Source: Candidatus Thiodiazotropha sp. LNASS1
GTDB taxonomy: Bacteria; Pseudomonadota; Gammaproteobacteria; Chromatiales; Chromatiaceae
Direction of reading: 5' to 3'
Assembly: GCF_964212655.1 (NCBI RefSeq)
Contig: NZ_OZ156465.1
Span: 4,588,001 to 4,652,000 of the forward strand
DNA: 64,000 nt
A model generated the notes under the pieces. The model had not been told where the DNA came from. It did not search any database and saw only the letters and a program-made list of their open reading frames with translations. Position numbers and translations under genes: made by a program. Numbering within the stretch: the stretch's first letter is position 1; each line of letters starts with the position of its first letter. Shown here in pieces: positions 56,084 to 62,886 of the stretch.

Positions 56084-56674
56084 CTAATTCCGGGGTGAAT
56101 AGCGATAATGGCCGGTAATCGGATAGTCAAATAGCATATCCTCCAGCTTTGGGCCTGAACCGATGTTGTGGATGATGAGAGGCGACCTTGTCCGTTGATC
56201 GATCTTATCGCTGACAATACCGATATGAGGCAGGTTGCCAGGCAGCATCCAGGTAACTATTTCACCGGGTTTGTAGTCACTCCCATGGTGGGTTACGGGC
56301 AGGCTTTTTCCCTGACGTGTGAAAAAACGTTGTAGATTCGGCACACGCCGATGATCGATGTTTTTGTCGGTTTGTGTCAGGCCCCATATCCGCCGTGATG
56401 GGTAGAGATCAAAATGAGATGCCATATCCTCATGAACCAGCTGTTGTAGATCAACACCTAGTACACGATAAGAACGGATCAAAACATCGGTACAGACACC
56501 AATATTGTTCGGTATATCGCCATTAGGATATGCAATTGGTATGTAAGAGCCGTCGTATCTGACAGTATGTTTAGTGCGTTCCATTGCCGCAGCTACGAGT
56601 CTAACCTCGAACTGTCCCGCCAGGCAGTAGACAGGCAACTGTAGCAATATTACGGTAAATAGTCTTCTCAGCAT
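56084..56674 (-). CDS. DUF1287 exported protein
   Basis: A 196-aa protein with a short signal peptide (MLRRLFTVILLQLPVYCLAG). The mature part has the DUF1287 pattern: AAAMERTKHTVRYDGSYIPI, PNNIGVCTDVLIRSYR, GVDLQQLVHEDM, DHRRVPNLQRFFTRQGKSLP and HIGIVSDKI. The motif VCTDV together with a later His (LPHIGIVSD) resembles an NlpC/P60-like cysteine site, so a peptidoglycan-related activity is possible, but it is not established. It is convergent with the transporter gene, 20 bp apart. Confidence 0.85.
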   Translation of the reverse strand: MLRRLFTVILLQLPVYCLAGQFEVRLVAAAMERTKHTVRYDGSYIPIAYPNGDIPNNIGVCTDVLIRSYRVLGVDLQQLVHEDMASHFDLYPSRRIWGLTQTDKNIDHRRVPNLQRFFTRQGKSLPVTHHGSDYKPGEIVTWMLPGNLPHIGIVSDKIDQRTRSPLIIHNIGSGPKLEDMLFDYPITGHYRYSPRN

Positions 56675-56700
56675 GAAGTTAAGGATATCAAATAGCCTGT

Positions 56701-56901
56701 TTAAGGCACACTATTTATCGATCCTGTATTCACTATGGATGATGACTGACCAAACCGCTTAATCACAAGGTTGTTACATTCAGGAAAGGCCTGTTCAGCG
56801 ACGAGATGAATCGATTTGTTCAGTTCAGGGTAGGCAGGAGCCGAATCACACGATTGCGAACGAACCCAAACAGGTTGCGCCATTGCAGAAGCACTTTGCA
56901 T
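56701..56901 (-). CDS. Possible small secreted protein or remnant
   Basis: A 66-aa frame from ATG 56901. The start MQSASAMAQPVWVRSQSCDS looks like the end of a signal peptide, and the frame continues upstream past the ATG as SLFSDAAISASMQ, so the true start may be at a non-ATG codon near 56940 or the gene may be damaged. No family is recognised. The DUF1287 gene is 27 bp away on the same strand. Confidence 0.3.
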   Translation of the reverse strand: MQSASAMAQPVWVRSQSCDSAPAYPELNKSIHLVAEQAFPECNNLVIKRFGQSSSIVNTGSINSVP

Positions 56902-56974
56902 GGATGCCGATATGGCTGCATCGGAAAACAGACTGACATGAATCCGCCTGTAACCCGATGGATTGGGAAGATAG

Positions 56975-57223
56975 CTATTTCTTGATCAGTCCAACGATAA
57001 ACAGCAATATTGCAGCACCTGCAACCGCAGTAATCAATGATCCGATCAGCCCGTTAACAGAAAGTCCAAGGAGTCCGAAAACCCAACCACCGATAAATGC
57101 CCCAATCACGCCAACAATAATATTGCCGAGCAGACCGAAACCGCCGCCTTTCATAATGGTGCCTGCCAGCCAACCCGCAACCGCACCGATTGCCAGAAAA
57201 ATTAACAGAGAAGTTAAATCCAT
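56975..57223 (-). CDS. GlsB/YeaQ/YmgE family membrane protein
   Basis: An 82-aa protein with three hydrophobic helices in the Gly-rich pattern of the transglycosylase-associated / general stress family: LLIFLAIGAVAGWLAGTIMK, GGGFGLLGNIIVGVIGAFIG, then the last helix and GLIKK. The start ATG 57223 has a perfect ribosome site (AAAGGAG). These small proteins respond to envelope or acid stress in other bacteria; the molecular role is unclear. It stands alone. Confidence 0.93.
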   Translation of the reverse strand: MDLTSLLIFLAIGAVAGWLAGTIMKGGGFGLLGNIIVGVIGAFIGGWVFGLLGLSVNGLIGSLITAVAGAAILLFIVGLIKK

Positions 57224-57566
57224 TATGGGCTCCTTTTATAAAAAAATTGTGTTTGGCCAAGTCAGTCGCTTTACATTACGCGCCAGTCACGTTTGTTTTT
57301 TATAGTAAATTCATACACCGTTGCTCGCAGCCGATTCAACCAGAACAGGCAACAGGCAAATGAAAATCAGTACGTCTAAACCCAGTCAACTAGGATCGCA
57401 AACATATTTCTGTAACGCATGTTATTGTTGAAACAACTAACGATTGCATACATGAAAAGCGCAAAACACTTAGCTGGTTAACGCATGCAAGGAGTCTAGC
57501 AAGTAAGGATGCTGTCAAGTAGATGTGAAATGATAACTATTGTGAAAACAGGGGTAATTTCATCCG
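57224..57566. other. 343-bp spacer without a gene
   Basis: The stretch between the GlsB-like gene and the end of the Gly-rich gene contains A/T-rich DNA that should include the promoter of the GlsB-like gene. No repeat, RNA gene or reading frame of note was found. Confidence 0.4.
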
Positions 57567-58279
57567 TTACCCACTACAACCACCGCAACCGGCACAACCG
57601 CCACAACCACTACCGCCACTACCTGAGTTTCTTCCCCCTCCGGAGCCAAGCCATTTCAAGACTCGATAGAGGATGTAGATACCAAATACCAGCTTCAGCC
57701 AAAACCAGATATCGGTATCGGAAAGGTCATCGCTGCAAGAGATGAGAAAAAAGGGCAGTGAGGCAATGAGTGCGATGTTGGTGACAAGCGGAGAAGGTCT
57801 GGGTATGAGTAACCGTCTTTCAGTATTGACCCGAACGAACGATTCGACAGCATCGAAGCGTCTGTCGACCGATGGCCAGATATCATCGGGTGGTGGTTCT
57901 TTGAATGTGACTTGATACAGCTCTAGTGTGTATTGATATTGATCTCTGAATCTCTGAATCTCTGCTGCTCTGCGATACCTCCTTTGGTCGGTAGATGATG
58001 TAACTCGACGCCGAGTATCTCTTTACATAGGATATTCCAATAGGATTCGGTATACATCAGATGGAGATGCCAGGCCTGATCGACCTGATCGGATGGGGTG
58101 ACTTCGCTTTTCGAGATGGCAGCCAGATAGATGAATCGTCTGTATTCCGCGATAACCCTTTCCGAATACCTGATAGACCAGTCATTTTCCCGTGACAGGC
58201 GCTTACAAAAGCTCAGTGAGGCTTCACCGTCGTCGATTTGAAATGATTCAATATTATCCCAAAGTTGAGTTTCAACCAT
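57567..58279 (-). pseudogene. TIGR04222-like Gly-rich membrane protein, frameshifted by an 8-bp duplication
   Basis: The first part (58279 to about 57960) encodes the family N terminus: LWDNIESFQIDDGEASLSFC, WSIRYSERVIAEYRRFIYLA, TPSDQVDQAWHLHLMYTESY and GVELHHLPTKGGIAEQQRF. It then stops at 57923. A second frame continues in the same gene: YQYTLELYQVTFKEPPPDDI, WPSVDRRFDAVESF, a membrane helix (LVTNIALIASLPFFLISC), another (IWFWLKLVFGIYILYRVLKW) and a Gly/Cys tail ending GCGGCAGCGGCSG at TAA 57567-57569. The junction lies in CTCTGAAT repeated twice (57944-57959). Removing one copy restores a continuous protein of about 235 aa. It could be a real mutation, a phase-variable switch or a sequencing error. 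Confidence 0.8.
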
Positions 58280-58360
58280 AGATCGTTCTCATTTTCACAA
58301 GATGATTAGTATTGACAGGTCCTTGTAATAAGGTCTTTTTTTCCGTCCAGCTGCGTTATC

Positions 58361-58455
58361 ATTCGCTCATGTAGAACAACTACACATCACTCATTCTGCC
58401 TTGCCGGACAAAAAAATAGACCCAGCAGGGCCGATTGGATTAGTGTTAACAGGCC
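58361..58455. mobile_element. Partial family A element (copy A6)
   Basis: This stretch aligns with the right half of the MITE-like element at 31621-31713, including TGCCTTGCCGGACAAAAAA, and ends with the right inverted end GGGCCGATTGGATTAG, then TGTTAACAGGCC. The left inverted end is absent. It lies upstream of the DUF924 gene. Confidence 0.7.
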
Positions 58456-58540
58456 CATAGCTTATAGCTCTCTTTAAGTCGGCCTTGGCCCTATAGTTAC
58501 TTGACCAGCGGGGAATCGTCAAATCCGTTAGTGCATTGAG

Positions 58541-59092
58541 ATGAGCGACAAAGAAGTAAACGAGATCATCGAATTTTGGTTTTCCGGCCGGGTTGAACCG
58601 CTGCGCTTCAATTCAACAGCGGAATTCGATCTGGAGATCAGGGATCGCTATTTGAGACTCTGGCACCGAGGGCGTAAGGGCGAGTTGGATCATTGGAAAG
58701 AAACAAAAGAGGGTTGCCTTGCATTGGTCATCCTTCTCGATCAATTTCCCTTGAATATGTTTCGTCACCAGTCTGAAGCCTTTTCCACGGAACAGCAGTC
58801 CCGTGACGTGGCCGGTTTTGCCATCGATGCCGGATTCGACAAACAGATGCCTGGTGAATGGCAGGCTTTTCTCTACCTGCCGTTCATGCACAGCGAGTCC
58901 CTCACCGATCAGGATAGATCGATTTCACTGTTCGAATCAGCGGGCTTGCATGAGAATCTCAAATGGGCCGAACACCATCGAGCGCTGATAAGGCGATTCG
59001 GCCGCTTTCCCCACAGAAATGAGATATTGGACCGTGAGAGCACAACAGACGAGCTGGCCTATCTGAATTCAAATCAAGCGTTTACCGGATAG
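58541..59092 (+). CDS. DUF924 family protein
   Basis: A 183-aa soluble helical protein. It has the conserved DUF924 pattern EIIEFWFSG near the start, ALVILLDQFPLNMFRHQSEA in the middle, FLYLPFMHSESLTDQDRSI, and RFGRFPHRNEILDRESTTDE near the end. The family is very common in proteobacteria and has no settled function. The start ATG 58541 follows a family A remnant by about 85 bp; a family B element lies behind the stop. Confidence 0.9.
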   Translation: MSDKEVNEIIEFWFSGRVEPLRFNSTAEFDLEIRDRYLRLWHRGRKGELDHWKETKEGCLALVILLDQFPLNMFRHQSEAFSTEQQSRDVAGFAIDAGFDKQMPGEWQAFLYLPFMHSESLTDQDRSISLFESAGLHENLKWAEHHRALIRRFGRFPHRNEILDRESTTDELAYLNSNQAFTG

Positions 59093-59121
59093 CGTGTTGT
59101 CGGATATGGAAAAAAATATTT

Positions 59122-59337
59122 AGCCGCGAATGGACGCTAATCACCGCAAATTTACGCAAAAGATATTTCAATCGCTTGATTCGCCATAAAAATAACCGTT
59201 CAACCCTCCGCACTTATCAGGCATGCACTAGGCTGTTTAGGCCAAAGGAATTGATTTCGATTGATCACGTTTAATCAGCCACGAAATCCCCATCCTTGTT
59301 TGCCAATATTTACGGTGATTAGTGCCCATTCACGGCT
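59122..59337. repeat. Repeat family B element (copy B3)
   Basis: Left arm AGCCGCGAATGGACGC followed by TAATCACCGCAAAT (59122-59153) and an inverted right arm (59305-59337) match with about four mismatches in 30. The core is unrelated to the cores of the other copies. It fills the spacer between the DUF924 gene and the end of the EF-G gene. Confidence 0.7.
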
Positions 59338-59367
59338 TGTTATTTCCCGCCATTGCCAAGTCAGTAG

Positions 59368-61440
59368 CTAGCGCCCCAGAGATTTCATAATTGTTGCCGG
59401 CACTGCTGCGAAATGGTCGATCTCCATGGTGAACGAACCGCGGCCGTGGGTTGCGGAGCGCAGTTCCGTCGCGTAGCCGAACATCTCGGAAAGGGGTACC
59501 TGGTTACGAATCGCCTTGATCTGGCCCGGCCGGTCAGAGACACCGTCGATCTCGGCGCGCCGATTGGCCAATTGCGCCAGCACATCGCCCAGGTGTTCTT
59601 CGGGGGTGATCACCTCACATCGAACAATCGGCTCGAGCAATACCGGCACGCCTTTCTCCAGGCCGCTGCGCAGTGCCATGCCTGCCGCTATTTGGTAGGC
59701 CATAGGATTGGAGTCCACGCTGTGTTCGGAACCGTCTGTCAGGGCTACTTTGATGTCGGTAACGGGATAACCGCCGATGACCCCGCTCCGGGCCGCCTCA
59801 CGGATGCCGCTCTCCACTGCCGGGATATAAGCGGCGGGAATTGCGCCACCGCTGATCCGGTTTTCAAATAGCAGCCCTGAACCCGTCACCCCCGGCGTTA
59901 TCTCGATGACCACATGGCCGTATTGTCCATGGCCTCCTGTCTGTCTGACAAAGCGGCCTTCGACCCCCGTAGCAGTTTGAGTGATGGTCTCTTTATAGGC
60001 CACCTTGGGATTGCCGGTGCGGACATTGACGCCTTGCTCGCGTTGCAGCCTGTCCAGCAGTACCTCCAGGTGAAGCTCGCCCATGCCGGAGAGGATCGTC
60101 TGTCCGGTCTCTTCATCGGTTTCGGCCTTGAAGGTCGGGTCATCTTCCGCAAGGTGGTGCAGGGCATCAGCCAGGCGTTCATTATCCTGCGCTGTAATCG
60201 GCGCCACCGTGATCTTGATGACAGGGTCGGGAAAACTGATCGATTCGAGCAACATTGGATGTTTTGGGTCGCAGAGAGTGTCGCCGGTGACTGCGTCCTT
60301 CATACCCAACAGGGCGGCAATGTCTCCGGCATGGATGACTTCGATATCTTCCCGATGCTCGGCATACATCCGTTCCAGTCGTCCAACCCGTTGGTTGCGC
60401 TTGTGGCGCGGGTTGAGCACCATGGCACCCGTTTGTAAACTGCCTGAGTAGACGCGGACATAGCAGAGACGCCCGGCATAGGGATCGGTGACGGTCTTGA
60501 ACAGGAGTGCACAGAGGGGGCTGCCATTACTCGGAGCGCGCATGATCGCTTCACCCTTCACCGGGTGAACGCCCTGGATTTCACCGATATCGAGGGGGGA
60601 AGGCAGATAGCGGATCAGTGCGTCGAGCAGAGGCTGAACGCCCCGGTTTCTCAGTGCACTGCCGCAAAGGACAGGCACGATTGCATTATCCAGCGTGGCG
60701 CGACGCAGGGCATCGTGGATCATCTCTTCATCGGCCTCACCGCCTTCCAACCAGATCGACAGCAGTGTGTCATCCTGTTCGGCTATTTGCTCGATCATCG
60801 TTGCACGGGCAGATTCCGCATCAGCTAGGTGTTGTGCCGGTATCTCTTCGTACTCCCTGTGTGCACCCAGTTCATCGTGCCAGCGGATGAGTTGCATGCT
60901 GATCAGGTCTATCACACCTTCGAAATCCGCTTCCACGCCCAGGGGTAGCTGCAGGGGGATCGGGTTGGCGCCAAGCTGCTCGCGAATGGTATTGACCGCA
61001 TGCTTGAAGTCGGCGCCGATGCGATCCATTTTATTGATAAAACAGAGGCGGGGAACGCGATAACGGTCCGCTTGCCGCCAAACCGTTTCGCTTTGAGGTT
61101 CCACGCCCTGGGAGGCATCAAACACCACCACAGCCCCATCCAGTACCCGCAAAGCCCGCTGCACCTCAGCGGTAAAGTCGATATGCCCGGGTGTATCGAT
61201 AAGGTTGATTTGATGATCATTCCAAAAGGCGGAGACGGCTGCATCCACAATGGTGATTCCACGCTCGCGCTCCTGATCCATCCAATCGGTGACGGTGGTG
61301 CCGCTGTCCACCGAGCCCAACTGATGGGTACGACCCGCATAATAGAGTATGCGTTCCGTAGTGGTGGTCTTGCCGGCGTCTATATGGGCGATCAAACCGA
61401 TATTGCGTAAACGCTCAATGGGGACAGCTTTGGCGGTCAT
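59368..61440 (-). CDS. fusA: Elongation factor G (stand-alone paralogue)
   Basis: EF-G is the GTPase that drives ribosomal translocation. The 690-aa protein has the G domain motifs AHIDAGKTTTTERI (P loop), ERERGITI, DTPGHIDF, NKMD and GSALRNRG, then domain II (GSLQTGAMVLNPRH), the domain III/IV region (GMGELHLEVLLDRLQ, QTGGHGQYGHVVIE) and a C-terminal domain V. The usual rpsL-rpsG-fusA-tuf context is absent; the gene is alone. It is bracketed by family B elements (59122-59337 and 61569-61780), suggesting a moved or duplicated copy. Whether it replaces or supplements the main EF-G needs the rest of the genome. Confidence 0.93.
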   Translation of the reverse strand: MTAKAVPIERLRNIGLIAHIDAGKTTTTERILYYAGRTHQLGSVDSGTTVTDWMDQERERGITIVDAAVSAFWNDHQINLIDTPGHIDFTAEVQRALRVLDGAVVVFDASQGVEPQSETVWRQADRYRVPRLCFINKMDRIGADFKHAVNTIREQLGANPIPLQLPLGVEADFEGVIDLISMQLIRWHDELGAHREYEEIPAQHLADAESARATMIEQIAEQDDTLLSIWLEGGEADEEMIHDALRRATLDNAIVPVLCGSALRNRGVQPLLDALIRYLPSPLDIGEIQGVHPVKGEAIMRAPSNGSPLCALLFKTVTDPYAGRLCYVRVYSGSLQTGAMVLNPRHKRNQRVGRLERMYAEHREDIEVIHAGDIAALLGMKDAVTGDTLCDPKHPMLLESISFPDPVIKITVAPITAQDNERLADALHHLAEDDPTFKAETDEETGQTILSGMGELHLEVLLDRLQREQGVNVRTGNPKVAYKETITQTATGVEGRFVRQTGGHGQYGHVVIEITPGVTGSGLLFENRISGGAIPAAYIPAVESGIREAARSGVIGGYPVTDIKVALTDGSEHSVDSNPMAYQIAAGMALRSGLEKGVPVLLEPIVRCEVITPEEHLGDVLAQLANRRAEIDGVSDRPGQIKAIRNQVPLSEMFGYATELRSATHGRGSFTMEIDHFAAVPATIMKSLGR

Positions 61441-61520
61441 AGGTTAGTGTCTTATTGTTGTATCAAAGTGGATTTCATCGAACACAACTCATTCTAGTCT
61501 ACCCGAGCGTGTTGCGGTAA

Positions 61521-61543
61521 TGGATGGGGGGGTTAACAGGGGC
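61521..61543. repeat. Degenerate family A end (copy A7)
   Basis: TGGATGGGGGGGTTAACAGG followed by GGC resembles the GGATGAGTGTTAACAGGCC end of the family with several changes. It lies just upstream of the EF-G gene and left of element B4. Confidence 0.4.
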
Positions 61544-61568
61544 TTGGTGATGAATCTATTGGGAGATT

Positions 61569-61780
61569 AACCGCAAATGAACGCTAATCACAGCAAAATT
61601 ATCGCGAATAGTCTGATTAAGTATTTCAACCGGATCAGGGCATACTAGAGATCACGAATGAGAAAGAACTTGATATCTGGGCGATTGGCACTGTGTTGAT
61701 AGTCTCAACAATATCTCATGACATGGATCGGCAAAAAGATTCGCGTATATTTGCGGTGATTAGCGTTCATTCGCGGCTTG
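61569..61780. repeat. Repeat family B element (copy B4)
   Basis: Left arm AACCGCAAATGAACGC followed by TAATCACAGCAAAATT (61569-61600) and an inverted right arm (about 61747-61780, in the inverted sense AAGCCGCGAATGAACGC then TAATCACCGC) share the family B pattern. The left arm runs on to ATCGCGAATA. The element separates dsrB (ending 61799) from the EF-G gene. It is in the position where dsrE would follow in a contiguous dsr operon. Confidence 0.7.
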
Positions 61781-61798
61781 AGTCTCTAAACCCTGTCA

Positions 61799-62875
61799 TC
61801 AAAAACGCAGATGGCTCGAGGCGTTCAGACTCTTTTGCTGGCCGCGCCAGTTATCGATATGGAATTTGGTGAACGGCAGTTCGGTAAGTTCGAAGAAGCG
61901 CGGCCAACCGATGCGTTCCACCCAATCGTTAATTCGTTCCCAATCCTTTGCGTCCTGCCGATAGACTGCCAATATCCGCTTTACAATGGCCGTAGCCTCC
62001 GGCCAGCGTGGTGGATTGTTGGGGATGCCTGCAGCCACCAGTTTCTGAAAGCTCGGTCTGCCACGTGCATTGGAGTGATTGCCGCCGATCCAGACAGCCA
62101 GTTTCGAGTGTTGCGGATCATTGATCTGCATCGGTGGGCAGGGGGGGTAACAGGCGCCGCAGCAGACGCACTTGCGTTCATCGACCTCCAAGGAGGGTTT
62201 GCCATTCACCATCGCCGGGCGAATGGCGGCGACAGGACAGCGGGCGACCACCGAGGGGCGTTCACAGACATTCGCCACCTGATCATGGTTGATCTTCGGC
62301 GGTTTGGTGTGTTGGATATTGATGGCGATATCCCCCTGTCCGCCACAGTTGATCTGGCAGCAGGAGGTGGTGATATGGACCCGGTTCGGCATATTCCAGG
62401 CGCGGAATTCGCCGATCAGCTGGTCCATCATCGATTTCACCACGCCGGAGGCGTCGGTGGCGGGGATGTCGCAGTGGAGCCAGCCCTGGGTATGGGAGAT
62501 CGAGGTAACAGAGTTCCTGGTGCCGCCGACGATAAAGCCGTTGCGCTCCAGCTCGTCGATCAGCGGGTCAACCCTGGCACCGTCCGCCAGCATGAATTCG
62601 ATATTGCTGCGAATGGTGAAGCGTACATAGCCATCCGCATAGCGGTCGCCGATCTCGCAAAGCTTGCGCAGGGTGAACAGGTCGAGGATGCGTTGCGTGC
62701 CCACGCGCACTGTCCAGATCTCGTCACCGTCATGGGCGACATGCTTCAGTACACCGGGTTTGGGATCTTCATGGTATTTCCATTGTCCGAAGTTTTTCTG
62801 CATCACGGGATGCATATATTGCATGCCATCGGGACAACCGCTTTCAATCGGGACTCTGCGTTGTTTGGCTGGCAT
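61799..62875 (-). CDS. dsrB: Dissimilatory sulfite reductase beta subunit
   Basis: DsrB forms the alpha2beta2 siroheme sulfite reductase with DsrA. The 358-aa protein has the N-terminal pattern PIESGCPDGMQYMHPVMQKN, a siroheme/4Fe4S cysteine region (TTSCCQINCGGQGDIAINIQ), a ferredoxin insert (KCVCCGACYPPCPPMQIND) and the C-terminal WPRFFELTELPFTKFHIDNW. It starts 11 bp after the dsrA stop with AGGAG in the gap. In gammaproteobacterial sulfur oxidisers the enzyme runs toward sulfite (rDsr), which is assumed here. Element B4 lies 19 bp behind its stop. Confidence 0.96.
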   Translation of the reverse strand: MPAKQRRVPIESGCPDGMQYMHPVMQKNFGQWKYHEDPKPGVLKHVAHDGDEIWTVRVGTQRILDLFTLRKLCEIGDRYADGYVRFTIRSNIEFMLADGARVDPLIDELERNGFIVGGTRNSVTSISHTQGWLHCDIPATDASGVVKSMMDQLIGEFRAWNMPNRVHITTSCCQINCGGQGDIAINIQHTKPPKINHDQVANVCERPSVVARCPVAAIRPAMVNGKPSLEVDERKCVCCGACYPPCPPMQINDPQHSKLAVWIGGNHSNARGRPSFQKLVAAGIPNNPPRWPEATAIVKRILAVYRQDAKDWERINDWVERIGWPRFFELTELPFTKFHIDNWRGQQKSLNASSHLRF

Positions 62876-62886
62876 CGAATCGGCTC

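Noticed and set aside
2473-58455. CRISPR array suggested by the repeated 27-bp sequence
   Set aside because: Copies are kilobases apart and in spacers between genes, not in a regular array; no cas genes are present.
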